A stretch of 64,000 nucleotides of DNA from the NCBI GenBank assembly GCA_027605045.1, contig JAQFWX010000026.1:124001-188000 (forward strand). The letters are read 5' to 3'. The stretch comes from Phallus indusiatus (lineage: Eukaryota; Basidiomycota; Agaricomycetes; Phallales; Phallaceae). The notes under the pieces were generated by a model. The model had not been told where the DNA came from. It worked only from the letters and a program-made list of their open reading frames with translations, and did not search any database. This document shows positions 20,146 to 32,390 of the stretch, piece by piece; position 1 is the stretch's first letter; every line of letters begins with the position of its first letter. The position numbers and the translations under genes are program-made.

Positions 20146-23100
20146 TTAGACCTGGACACTCTCAGGTGGTCCGAGATAGCTTGGACGAACGCCTCCGGTA
20201 TCTAAAAATAGACGCAGTCAATGAAAATTTTCAAATGACGAACGGCAAACTCTACGCGTACCAATGATGATCCTTTCAACAACAACCGCAGGTTCAATCA
20301 TGAAAATCTATATAGCATTAAAAGTTTCTTAGCTTGATTCCCCCAAAAAGAAGTTTCTACAGACCTTAAGAGTGTGAGAGCCCGGGTTGGCAACATGAGT
20401 GAAGGGAACATCGATAATTGCGTTGGCGACCCAACCGTCATTTCCATCCCATTGGGGTGGAAGATCACCTGGAGCAGCGGGAGGAATGAAATATTGTGCT
20501 TGGATCTCGTCGTCATCCATTTGGGTAGCAATAGCGACTGGACGATCAAGCCCATACGAGTTTAAGATAGGAGAAACTAGGACGTGAACATCTACTGTCC
20601 CGTTGACGTTATTGAAACTGAAAAAGTCATATTCCCTGTTTGAGAATAAGCATGTCGATCAGAAACTCTGAGGGGTACATTTGTAGAGGGAGTACGCGAA
20701 TGACTTACATACTAGGACCTGCACCAATCGAGAAATTGGCGTCGTTGTTTCCTAAGACGGGCATTGGAGTCATTCCGGACAGCACTTTTCCGTAATTTGG
20801 TATTTCAGTCCATTGAACACCGTTGACGGGGTTATTTCGTGTAGCGTGTGCGGCTTCGACGGTGACAGATCCGTCTCCTTCAACGAAACCTAAAAGAATA
20901 AGGGAAAAATAGACGTCAGCATTGCGAAGTAATAAAGACTTCTTGTTTACACACCCTTGAAGTCGGAAGGAACAGTGGTCTTGTTAGCGATGAAGAAAAT
21001 TTGTTGAGATTCGTCTGGCTGTCCAGTGGAATTCGCGCTCAGTATAATACTGGCGTACGAAGCGCCTGGTGTAAGCTGACTCCAATCCACAGAGAGCTCC
21101 AATCGCGTATCGGTATTTGAGGTCGATATAGATCCTTGAGAGGGAGAGATATGAAGCCACGATGCGTTTGTAACGGCAGACCATGTGAAAGAATTTGGAC
21201 CACCGGCACTAACGTCGATCCAACGGCTCTGGACGGGTGTGAAGGGGTCGAGAGGAAGCATGTATGGTGGCGGGCAGCTGTACATTGCGGGGCAATCGAA
21301 CATGTCATCACCAGGCCTGAGTAAAATTGTTAGATCTGAAAAATATTTCAATGTTTATGTGCTCACCATGCACCCATTGAACCTTCTAATGCAATTCGCA
21401 TCGGTCCAGGGAGAGCCTGTTTCTTTGCCGGAACACGAGTGACCAAAGGCATGCTAATGTTTCCGTAAATTCATTAACAAAAATAGTCTTAGGGGGGCAC
21501 AAGTAATACTTACGTGTTCTGCATGGGTTGTTGCCAATAAACGTAGTTCATGTGAGTTTGATCCATCATGCTGCATCAACAACCTAAGTGGATGATGGAC
21601 TAGATGGTGAACAAACTTACTGATCCCATTTACCGCCTAGCAAACTATGATATTCTACTTCAAGATCATAATCTGTCTCGAACAAATCTTCTACCTGTTA
21701 GAAGAATCAGCATTTCACAAATGAGACAACAACCCGACATAATTTACCTGGTCCGCTAAATTGTTAGTGCTTAATCTAGCTTGGCTTCCATACAGATTAT
21801 TCCTCCCAGCGAGAATCCACATCTGCTGAAGATTGGCGGACGCCAAGACTGGATGATGAACTAATTGGAAGAAAGCCGGTTTAAAGCTTTCCGAAAGAGA
21901 ATTGTAAATGTCTGTAGAACTTTGGACCGTGGCTTGCCATCCTGCGAGAACATTGTCGGCCCTACATCACAGAATGAATGTTGAGAACTTGCAAGGTACA
22001 GTAGACACCTACTCTCGGTAGTTGATAAGACTGTATGTTGTCCCGTTCAAGAGTTCTGGTTTTCGTCTGTAATTCCATCGAGTAACGTTGTTCATTATAT
22101 CAGCGACAGTTGCAGCTTGGCTATCGGACAATTGGAATTCACGGCTAGCCCAAGCATTAATGAAACTGTTGACGTTGGTTTGGTTGAACCGGGTAACATC
22201 ATAAGCATAATCCAGGAAGTATTCAATTGCCATTTCATATGGTTTCATATCACCCACCTGGGATAGAATGATGTGAACTCGGAATATGGAAGAAACCAAA
22301 ATGCTTACGTTGACGATCCAAATATTCCTTGCATCTCGTTCGTAAGCCAGAGATATTTGCTGGTATGTTTTGGCCAGTTGAGTACTCTTAGGAACAATTC
22401 TTCTGTTAATACGCGATCTTCGTGGGAAAAGCAATAATGCTTACTTGGATCCATTTATAATCGCGAGGGTCGCCAACCTACAAATGATCATGATCAAGGC
22501 TCGAAGACTTAGCGGGATAGAAATGTCGTACATAGTCAAACTGTTCGGTAATGTCAATTTGTGATAACAAGGAAGCAAACATCAATGCGCGTACTTACGT
22601 GGTAATAGATACCTGAACCACCAGTCCTGTTTCTCTCATCTGCAACTGGGAAACGAACCATGTTACCCCAACTTCATCCTTCATCAGCTGTCTGGTGTCA
22701 GGGGCACAATGAATATAGAACGCACTTGTCGTCAGTCCATAACAGTGTGACTACAAGCTTCATGTTAGACAAACTGTTCATCATAAACCGAACAGAGTCA
22801 TACCGTCATCCTCGACACGCATACCATCCTCTATAACAGATATCAATACACGTGACACCACGAGAAAAGTGGCTGTTTACCATAGTAGCCAATCACTTCC
22901 TCTATGAGAATTATTAGAGCACAGCCCTAACTTGAGTTAATTTAAAACTTACTGTACAGGGTCCAAACTTGAGGAATGATCGCCGGATTAGAAATATTGT
23001 AGACCGAAGAGATAATACCACGTTGAACTGCGACGATGTTCTCCAGAAGTGAGATATCCATTCCTTCCGCGAGCGGCTCTATTTCGGATAAACAATCAAT

Positions 23101-24417
23101 CGCCAAGTTAAGCCATTAAGATGTCAGCTACTCGCCGTCACCGTCACCACGCAGTCCAATGGTGTAGATTTCTTCGTACCCTTTAGCACGCTCCGTACCG
23201 ACAATCCAAAATTGCGTGATATTCGCTGCGTTTACGACGAAATCCCAAGGACCAGATCCAAATTCGTTCCATTCGGCTGTTTTGCGCGTGTTAGCATTAA
23301 CAACCCGGTTTACAAAGTTGATAGATTGATCAAAAGAACGCACTGGGGATACTTCGCATCATGGGTTCCTCGTGTGAAGTTCCCATAACAATTGCGTATA
23401 AATCGGCCAAGAACTGGTTATGAGGATCATCAACGCCGAATGCAGAACTCCATTGGGCTGTAAATACTCAAATTAACGAAAGTCTTTCTCTGAAGAGATA
23501 ATGTCCTGACCAGGCCAAAGGTAGTTGGCTTTGAGACGAAGGATCAATTCGAATAACTTGGTGTAGAAGAATCTGTTGAATGGCGTGGCTGGGTTTGTTC
23601 CAGAAGATGGGGACGTGGGGTCTCCTTCAGCACCATAAGTTTCGTCTCCTCCCACGGCTTGCCCAGCACCACTGCCGCCATAATTGTTGGTGAACTTTTC
23701 TTGAGCCCAGTTTTGTAGCGCGGGTTGTTCATCATTCAGGAAGAAGCCACGGTACTTGATATCAGGAGTGCCATGAGCACATACGGCCGAAGTCAAGAAA
23801 AGTTCCCTGGAGGTTCTAATGGGAACGTCTGCCCACCTGAATCAGTGGCGTACGTGTTAACAAATAACGTAAAGACCCAATGATAAGATGACCTACCACC
23901 ACCATGGTGAGACACCGGATTGTTCAGAAAGTTCATAAAGTGCATAAATGGTGCCCCTTCGGTCAGCACCGACTATGACATATGCTTTTGAGACGCCAGG
24001 TAAAGGGTTCGACACGATTTGAGCATGATAAGCTTCCCATGATCCGTTCAAAGCCAAGAATGGCTTGGCAGCAGAGGGTGCATGGGAGATGAAAGCATCT
24101 ATCAGCGAAGAATTTCCCAAAGTTCCAACTAAGATAGGAATGCCATTTTTCGTGCTGACGCCGGAGGATGATGTGACATTTGTGATTGTGGGTGTGACTC
24201 CTGTGACTCTGTTGACGTCTTTCACGAAGTCGGTTACAGTGCGATAGACACCCGGCCATTCGTTCTCGCTAACGAAAACTGGAGCCGCTTTGCCATTGGA
24301 AACGAGAGGGATGGTTGATGAACTGGAGCTGGTACTAACGCAATTCGAAGAGGAAGATAGAGCAGCGGTTGACGCGACAAGCCACGCCAACGCTGCGAGA
24401 CCTGCGGACAGATGCAT
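20146..24417 (-). CDS. Secreted GH115 xylan alpha-1,2-glucuronidase
   Basis: Extracellular enzyme that removes (4-O-methyl)glucuronic acid side chains from glucuronoxylan. The ATG at 24417 opens a signal peptide (MHLSAGLAALAWLVASTAAL). Exon 1 (24417-23897) encodes the N-terminal domain and ends in GVSPWWWW; splicing to 23836 gives ADVPIRTSRE and then IKYRGFFLNDEQPALQNWA, a hallmark GH115 stretch. Further exons give LKANYLWPAQWSSAFGVDDP, LYAIVMGTSHEEPMMR, EWNEFGSGPWDF, VTLLWTDDNWGN and TGGSGIYYHVDYVGDPRDYK. C-terminal exons encode a beta-rich region (SRWIDVSAGGPNSFTWSA) and end IDTGGVRPSYLGPPESVQV at 20146. There are well over ten introns, all read as short, and roughly 950-1000 residues, normal for the family. 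The gene probably responds to plant cell-wall carbohydrates, but no regulatory site was proven. Confidence 0.93.
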
Positions 24418-25385
24418 CTTGTATCCAAGTGGGACCAGCGATGAAAGGAAGGAACAGAAGATACTATCTCTCCTTTTATTATCTCGTCCTCTCTCTCTTC
24501 TCTATTCAAAACTCCTTCCAAAGGCACGTCTTACAGCATCTATGGGCCAGCTGATATCCGGAGAAATCTTTTAACTGGCGCAGAGGCATGCTGCAGGAAG
24601 TTCTTCAGATATTCGTTAACGTGTCACCTGGTCAAACGTTCAAGAAAGCGGACCGTATGACACCCTCGAAAACACTGGAGCAAAACTGATGCAATTGTAA
24701 ACATGGCGCTAACACTATCGAGGCTGCGTTAGTCTTCCTCTCTTCCTTTCTTCTTTCTTCTCACGTTAAACGGCTCCAAGTCTAATTTCTTCATCCACTT
24801 CAAGCTACTCAGAAACAAGAAGCGATTAAAAGAAAAATATATCCTCTTGGTTTTTCAATATAACACTATTACGAATTTATTCGAATCAACATCAAGATTC
24901 AAGCCAGAGGTCACCTGGTACTTTTTGTCGGGCGCTGCTTCTTCGGATAATGTTTGTGTCCATCTTAGTTTGCTGTCCGCCGGTTGACGGTTCACAAGAT
25001 CAAAACGTATCACTGCTACTGTTAAGGGCGATCTCGTGAGCTATGCGATGATGAAGAGGACGTCGGGTTGCTATTTATACTTCTATCTTCAATTGTCGAC
25101 GTCAGGGACCATAGTATTCGTCATCGTTGAATATTGAATGACCTTCCTATCTTAACGGTTTCATCTCAATTCACCCGGTCCGCGTCCTTCCAAATTACGC
25201 ATAAATTTATATATCATAATTAGAACAACAGTAAGTGGTATTCTATACTAAAATTGCAACAAAGAATCAACCCCTTTAGATGCTTGATTTTGTCTGTTTA
25301 GACAGATTAGACAAAGTTATTTTAGAATTTTATCCAGTTTAGTCACCCGAATCAAGGACGACCTGCGTCTCATTGAGTTCTTCTG
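24418..25385. other. Upstream region of the GH115 gene
   Basis: CT-rich leader immediately upstream of the GH115 start (CCTCTCTCTCTTC near 24487), then unique sequence without a gene. The far end is the 3' flank of the small membrane protein gene at 25386. Individual carbon-repression sites could not be judged by eye. Confidence 0.5.
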
Positions 25386-25718
25386 CTATATCCCATGATT
25401 CGAAGTATCTTGCATTTTTTCTGTTCCGCCAACTACGGTCCGCTCATGTTCATTGCTAGTGGTATAACTAGCGGGATAGAGTGTGCTGCTCGCTCCGGAG
25501 GATCCAGTTTCAATATCACGTATATTACGTCTTGGACGTAATTCGTCAAATCTGGCTTTCATGGCCCTAAACAGGTACGAAGACATCATTATAATGTATA
25601 TGCTGGACGACGAGAAGACTTACGCTATATCTTGGAAGATAACGATCAAGGTTATTCCCAAAACGACGAGCATCATGACACCCAAGACAGTTAAAATGAT
25701 GGAGACAGTATCTAGCAT
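25386..25718 (-). CDS. Small single-helix membrane protein, two exons
   Basis: Exon 1 is 25718-25624 and exon 2 is 25566-25386, joined by a 57 bp intron with GTAAGT donor and TTTAG acceptor. The product is 91 residues. It begins with a strongly hydrophobic helix (MLDTVSIILTVLGVMMLVVL, about residues 5-29), continues FQDIAAMKARFDELRPRRN, and ends in a hydrophilic Ser/Thr-rich tail. Topology would be a short lumenal or extracellular N-terminus with a cytosolic basic stretch after the helix, by the positive-inside rule. The family is not recognised. The in-phase join across a consensus intron, with membrane-type coding sequence on both sides, is the evidence that the gene is real. Confidence 0.6.
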
Positions 25719-28355
25719 TTGAGAATAGGAATGCAGAGGTGTTGGTAGTAAGAAGAATGTTGTGGTTTGTACGCTCTTTTCACGTTTCTCTAGACCCCTT
25801 TTTAACTCGTATGGCTATAGATTCCGCTAAAATTTTTGGCTCTATCAAGACAAAGAAATTAAGAAGAAAGGAGTTAGATAATGAATTGATCCCTTGTCCA
25901 TGGCCACGGACAGTATGCAACGTGGGCCAGGGTTGGTTTGTCCTTCGTCAAAAAGGACTCAGGAGTTCCGAGTCAGGAGTGCCCTGAATATCGTGGAATA
26001 TACCATGTTGATGAGGTTCATGTTCCTCGCCATATATACCAGTTTTAAACGAATGCAACTTTTCAATGAATGGGGTGAAGAGAGTTGTAGAGGGTTTATG
26101 TAAGGTGGTCTGTGCTGAGTGCAAGCGCTTAAAGTAACGGAGGTATTTGAAGCGGAGATTGCGCGTGAAAAATTTTTTTAACCATGCTTCCTTTCTTTCT
26201 CTCTTATCCAGCATCGTTCGATGTGAGTATTGGCTTTGTTTCTTTTGTCTTTGCTCTTTATTTTTGTGATGATCAACGTTATTTTTACCATACTTTACCA
26301 CATTCCGATCTTCCATGTGGAATACTATAAACGATTTCAGCCTTGTCTGAAAAAAACACCATTTTTTAAAAACCTCGTTGAACGTGTTTAGCTTACGTTT
26401 GTTTTCAGATCCGTCTTTCCTGAAATGGGGATGTGGAAATGAAGTTATAACGGCGTCTTCGTTCGGGTAAGCTCTACATTCCTCCTATCTATTCTTTACC
26501 CTGTGTCGTTTTTTTTGTATTGATGAATATCAATCGATGGGCGGACACGAAACCTTTCCCATCCAAAGTCTTCTAAGTGTACAAATTGAAGGCGGGGAAG
26601 GTGACTGTTGATATCTACATCGACTAGCTGATACCCTTCACCCTCATTTACCGCGATGAGATTCATTGCTGATTTTTTTTTCAGATACGACAGTGAAATG
26701 TTTTTTAGTTACCGTAAGTATCTTTCTTTAATCGGCAACCAACGCATCTACCAAATGATGTTTGAGGCATTTGGCTTTATGGGTTTTCAACCCAGTGAAG
26801 ATAACCAACTCGCTACCTTCGAGCTATGCTCGCTTTTTCTGATTTTTCCTATTCTGTTTCTTGTCCGGAATCATTGCTAATTGGCGTTTCATTATCTAGT
26901 TCTGTTTCATGTATTTAGATTTTTGTGGTGACCAATATATTTCATCGTTGTGTAAAACAAGGAGATTTCTTGATTCAAGAGACCGCCCCTCTTTGAGTGG
27001 CAACCTGTGCTGAGCCATTTCTGTATCAAAAGCTGAAGCGATAAACAGCCAATAAACTCATTCATATCCTGTACATCTCGTGGACAGCCCAAAGTAATTA
27101 GGGCTCCTCACATGAGCGGTTTGTACGGCACTTCTATAACGGTGCCGTATCCGTTACGAACACGAGTCTCACTAGCTTACCTTTATGTCGAACGTGGATC
27201 TTGGTATACAGATACGGCCCATATGATAAACGGTCTCATGTATCTACGGCCGAAAGAACGGTTATACAGAGTCTGTAAGCAGTTTCTATTGATTAAGGCG
27301 AACTATGAATTTTGCTTCTGCTTTGGCAGCTCCGCTCAGAATTTAACCCTACTATCCACGAAAAACCCCAGGCACCCCACGATCCATCTAGGAAAAAAAT
27401 TGAAAATTAAATGGTATAGAGCGGAGCGGCTCTTTGTCACACCGCTCATGAGTAGATTTTGCGGATTGCCATTTCCAGCGTGTGCAAGGGTTAAACCCAC
27501 TTTGCGTGCAGCTATATATATTACCCAAATTTCTTTGGTTCTTTGTTCTGTATTCGTTCCGATCGACCAGGCCATCTGGAGGTGGTTGTACGGCACGGAA
27601 ACGGTACAGGTTGGTCTGTATTTTCTCTGTGCACACAAAGCACCCTAAGTCCTTCCCTTGTAGTCAATGTCCCCATGAAATATCTTTTTTTTTACGCGTT
27701 GCGGTGAAAATAAGCGTCTATACACCTGGGTCAGGCCTTGTGACAACGTGACAAGCTCAAGCTAGAACTCACGTGCCGAGTCCTATGCAGCATGCCATAA
27801 TAACCATTGCCAGCCACTGGTTCTCTAGCCGCTCCTAACCAAACAATTGAGGGTATATTAAGGTTTGGTAATGTACAAGAGAATAGACAAAAAGCAGAAG
27901 AAAGAATGTCCTAACAGTGCAAATGCGATGATGTTGTCAATTTGTTTGTGAATTACATTATAAACAGCAGGCTGAAGTGAGGGGCCCCCAGTTAGGCTCA
28001 AGAGTTTTTCTTTGTGCAGCGAGCGATGTGCACTAGCCACGGTGTCGCGCAATACGTCGTCGCATCCCTTAGCCTAATCCACTTTCGACAAATGGTGCAA
28101 AAGACTCTTCGAGGTTCAACTCTCCCTGTTCGAGGATCGTCGCGTAAAAATTGCGCTCGTTCTTCCTCTGACCGGTGCCTAGACCATCGCGAACAGGATC
28201 CTTTAATATCTCGACTGGTGTCCGACGTGTCTATTGTGCCATTCGTACTACAAAAGGAGCCGCATGAGGAGGTGGTAGAGAAAGCCTTACTAAGTTGAAG
28301 ATAGAAAAAATCAGAAAAAATGGCTGAAATAACGTCGCCGAGGGCTTTGAAAATT
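25719..28355. other. Intergenic region without recognised genes
   Basis: 2.6 kb of mixed composition. Several open frames occur, the longest being 27112-27648 (+), but none carries a motif, helix pattern, exon join or codon bias that persuades me. No RNA gene was recognised. Confidence 0.5.
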
Positions 28356-28946
28356 TTACCTTTCGTTGGCGGTTCGGTTCTTACATATGGAGGTTACATG
28401 AACCGTGAATGTGGACAAATGGTATTTTGTCGTCATCGGGATCCATTCACCACATTTTGCGCAATGGACGCGGTACGGTTCCACTGATGCCGCGTCTGGA
28501 TGAAGCACCAACTGGCGAAAATCTGTGCTGGTACTAGTAGAACACCCGCCCGGTGTTGATACGGATGTAGATGCGCAGTAAGGCGAATGAGACTCTCTAA
28601 AATCACGAATATAATCAGAAACACAGAACTTCAAACTCGTTTGAAAATTTTCCAAAGAACTCACCGGGCAGCCCTCAAGGTCAACCGAGACCTTTTGGAC
28701 GGATTTGAGTCGTCGGATGTCAACTTATTTGTTATGGGATTGGTTTTGGCTTCCTTTTTTTGTGTCCTAGATTATGATTTGGAACAGGAAAGGATAGGAT
28801 TTGGGGAATTATACGTTGAATGAAAATTTTCCGAAAAGACAGTTCAAGAGAACTCACTTCTGTATTTTCTTCTTTTTTATTTTGAATGATATGAGGACAG
28901 TCACATACGGTCTTCCAGAGTCTACGGAGCGACTACGAGTGATCAT
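28356..28946 (-). CDS. Small basic protein with CxxC...HxxxxC zinc-binding-like motif
   Basis: Three exons, 28946-28858, 28766-28665 and 28596-28356, with in-phase introns of 91 and 68 bp (both donors GTGAGTTC), giving 143 residues. The N-terminal half is basic (KIKKKKIQK, SKRSRLTLRAAR), suggesting nuclear localisation. The C-terminal half contains YRVHCAKCGEWIPMTTKY and then STFTVHVTSIC, so C109, C112, H130 and C135 could bind zinc. Short fungal proteins with a basic linker followed by a Cys-x2-Cys ... His-x4-Cys unit are frequent in Agaricomycetes, with unknown function. The stop at 28356 overlaps a possible donor (AAGGTAAAA), so a further small exon cannot be excluded. A palindrome GTGACGCGTCAC lies about 60 bp upstream. 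Confidence 0.6.
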
Positions 28947-29494
28947 TGGAGTGGTTGAAGTTAAGGTTAAGTTCAAACAGGAAGAAAATGTTGCGTTCGG
29001 GTTAGTGACGCGTCACAACCAACACATTCGAGACGAACTACTGAAATTTATTTCTTTTTTTAAAGCTAGTATATCTTATAATATACGTCCACAGTTTTCG
29101 CTAGAAGTAGAGCTAATGTTCACGCGCAAAATTTCGCTTTTCAGCGGCAGAGATCTCACTGATGAGTCGATCAGGTAACCTGTACTACTGGCAAAGGTAG
29201 AGAAGCGATTTACTGAGTGAAGTAACAAAGTATATAATTATCATAATGTATACGATGATTCCATAGAAACCAAATCAAGAGGAAACGAGATAGAAAAGGG
29301 AGGAGATAGTACAGAAAGGAAGGATGACGCCGTGTGTTAGCGTCATCTATAAGGATTGACGAACTTCAACAAGAGGTCAATGAATTATGTTACGCACTAA
29401 AAGTGAAGCATGAACAAAGGAATAACCAATAAATAAACATTGAAGAGGAAATAGGGCCTATATGCAATTACGTATATTCTTCTTTCTCTTGTCT
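28947..29494. other. Intergenic region between two minus-strand genes
   Basis: Holds the presumed promoter of the small zinc-binding-like gene and, to its right, the 3' flank of the large unknown gene ending at 29495. Nothing further was recognised. Confidence 0.6.
29005..29016. promoter_or_regulatory. GTGACGCGTCAC palindrome
   Basis: Perfect 12-base palindrome about 60 bp upstream of the ATG at 28946. It contains an ACGCGT (MCB) core and is also compatible with a bZIP-type TGACG half-site pair. The proximity to a start codon makes a promoter role plausible; nothing more can be shown from sequence. Confidence 0.35.
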
Positions 29495-31761
29495 TCATTT
29501 GCGCAACAGGAACCCGTCGCCTTTTCTGCTGACTTTGCCGACCCCTGCTATGCCTTGTCGGACAACTAACCATAACGCCGTGCAACAGATCACGTCTTTA
29601 ATCTCTTCAGCTGTCAGCGTCAACTTCTGAGGAGAGTGCAACCGGTCGGGGGATATGGTACTTCGCGTCGTTCCATCAGGAAGTAACACTCGTTTGTTTA
29701 CCACGCCATGCTCAACTTGAATATCGGGAAGAGGGAATGGTACTTTGAGTTGAGACACGACTTTAGGGTGATGGGGTGCCGGTGAGAGCGTTGCGACTTT
29801 GAGTTTCGTTGGCGATTGCTGCGAATTGCCTGGTGTGGTTTGGTCTGGAGAAGATGGTCCACCACCGACCGATGCAGATTGACTACGCGTACGGCTGTGC
29901 CCTTTCTTCATAAAAAGTGACGAACTTTCATTCCAAGATGGAGCGATAATGAGATTGCAAACCCAAGGCGTTTCGGAATCTTCCGGATCTGACTCTTCGT
30001 CCCTGTCGTCCTTATCATTATCTCCTCGACTATCCTCTTCGGAGTGATTGACGGAAGGCGTGGGAGGTCGATTAGGTGATGATGCCCGTGGGGTGGTAGG
30101 TCTCGAATGTGAAAGAGACCGTTTAGATGGACGTACATCCAGTCCATTTTTGGTCTCCTCAGACCTGCCAATACGCGATGAATACTCTTTGCCATGTGAA
30201 ATCGATGTTGCTTCTTCCGAGTTTGCAACTGTCGAACTACGACGACTATGCGTCTCAGAATGACGCAGAGCAAGAGATGGGTCACCGCCGCTTGCACGTT
30301 TCGCCCTTCGGGCAACCGCCTTCTCTTGCTTCGATTTCCCTTTCGTCCATTCAAACCTGACAATCCAATCACTCTCTTGTTCTCCAATGTGACCTACACC
30401 GTACGCAGATGCTTCTCGGCCGACTTTACGAATGATGCCACCCAATCCGTTCTCATTCTCTCCTTTGTGCCATTTGCGCATCACCCAGACGTGCTTGACA
30501 CATCGCCCTACAGCTTGATTTACGGGAGAACATAAGAGTGGTGAGACACCGAGGGTGGGAGGGAGAAAAATATCGCCGTTATTCTGTTTGGATATCACAG
30601 TTGGTGATCGAGCCTCGGATAGGCTAAAAGATGGCGATGTGGGTATACGCGGGGAATTTGGGACAGGGGTAGCAAGTCCTTCCTCCTTCGACTTGCTAGG
30701 TATGGGTCCACTGGGTTCTTTTCGCCGAAAGATCTTGCCAAAAAGCCGCTTCGGGCCTGGAGACCCATTGGTCGGGGGTGCTATGATATCAACCCGCGGG
30801 ATTTGGACTTGCCGAGAAGGTAGATGTGTAGGAGAGGACGTGTCAGATCCTAAGGATAGCCTCGAAGAACCCGGCGAATGAGCAAGCTCGGGCGTTACTG
30901 CCCGCCCACCACTTGAGACTTGGGTGGGCGGTGCAAGTGAGGCACCGGTGGATTGAACTCGTGTTACTGGGTTGGTACCTGCGAGGAACTCCTTTGACTC
31001 CCAGACCTCCGTTGGCTCGAGGATTCCGAGGCCAATAACTTCTAGCCCCCGTTTATTGTATTTGGCCACGCGAGCGTCCGTTCCAGCATCAAATACAGTG
31101 TTCGTCATAACATTATGAGCCCGAAGATTGTAAAGAGGTATTATCATCCGTCTGCCCGAACTAGTCGATGCGCCAGAGCTGAAAGAAGTCACGGAACTCG
31201 TGTTTGAGGAAGAGTAAAAGTTGGATGTATCAGATCGATTTGACCGCAGTGACAGTCTTCTACCAACACGATCTGCTTCCGAATCAGACGTAGGCGAATT
31301 AGGTGATTGTGGAGATGGTTCCTCTACTTGGACACGAGAGGAGGTTGACGTAATAGATGGAGTAGCTGTAGAGGGCCGCTCGCGCGCAGTGATCGCTGGT
31401 ACAAGTTGGATTTGAATGTTCAAAGGATGATTGGATACATGTGGTGGTGGTAGCACCAGAATGAATGTCTGTTTGAAACAGGAATATGGTATAAATTCAT
31501 ACATCGTGAGACCTATTCATATGGGCAGACGACCAGAAGCAGGAAAGGGCTTACCTCATGGGATAACTTCTTTTTCTTTTCTTTTTTATGCGGATCGTCA
31601 TGCATGTCTTTTCGTTTTATACCGTGTTCGTCTTCTTCATCGTAGTTATTGGTAGTTTGCTCAAATTGGGAATTCGCTTGCTGCGGGTTGGGACGCATGT
31701 CGAGTTTCTCTAACTTGTCCGAGAGCGCTGAAGGCAAAAGCGAAGATACCATAGACAGCAT
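29495..31761 (-). CDS. Large Ser/Pro-rich protein of unknown function
   Basis: Two exons, 31761-31555 and 31468-29495, with an 86 bp GTAAGC...ACAG intron and rem-0 phase, give 726 residues. Exon 1 starts MLSMVSSLLPSALSDKLEKL and ends in a Lys-rich stretch. Exon 2 opens TFILVLPPPHVSNHPLNIQI, a folded-looking segment, followed by several hundred residues of Ser/Pro/Arg-rich sequence. Two more ordered blocks stand out: NKRGLEVIGLGILEPTEVWE near 31010-31070 and TPWVCNLIIAPSWNESSSLF near 29910-29970. The C-terminal end has one hydrophobic segment (KDVICCTALWLVVRQGIAGV), possibly a tail anchor. An in-frame ATG at 31504 lies inside the intron and is not needed. I do not recognise the family; the phosphoprotein-like composition suggests a regulatory or scaffold role, which is inference. 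Confidence 0.8.
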
Positions 31762-32390
31762 AGCTTTTTTTATGGTTTTAAAATGGTAATTAGGCCTTCC
31801 AGAGTATAAATAAAACAAAACACAGCAGATATGAAGGAAAGGGTAATGGGAGAGTGTGTGAGAGGAGCTTAAATGAGAGCCGGAGGGGTCAGACCATTTT
31901 CCTGCTTCGGCAATAGGCGCTTGCAAACGAACTACGTAATGGCCCCGGCGACGTGGGCCGTTGCGACGCGGCTCCTGCGGAAACTCAACCCATCAGCCAT
32001 CCCCAACATTTCGCAGACATGAGATGAGCCACAATCGTAGTCAAGGGCTGAAACGAGTTTTGAAAGAGAACTCTTGGAGAACTCCCGCTTGTTAGTATGG
32101 GGTTTCCGGCTCAGTCACCTCTTCGGTCTACATCACGGTCACACCGCTGCACTTCTATATCGGTAACATCTGGCATTCTTAAGCCAGGAATTCGATTGTT
32201 TATTTTATTGTTTACCACATGCAATTCTTTGCTGGCAGATACGTGTTCGCTGCTTCATAATCAAATTGCTTCTCTCATGAAGTTCAATCTATTAGATGAA
32301 ATTGTGTTCGATCTTATCTTATCAGTAAAAATAGCCCCTTTGATCGTCATCAGTACTGTGACGTGAACAATATCCATCCATCCAAATTGC
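31762..32390. other. Intergenic region, promoter of the preceding gene
   Basis: About 630 bp between the start of the large unknown gene and the stop of FES1, both on the minus strand. No gene or RNA seen. Confidence 0.6.

Noticed and set aside
27112..27648. 178-codon open frame on the plus strand
   Set aside because: Composition looks random (many Cys, Arg and Tyr without pattern), the opposite strand is equally open, and there is no splice context, helix pattern or recognisable motif.
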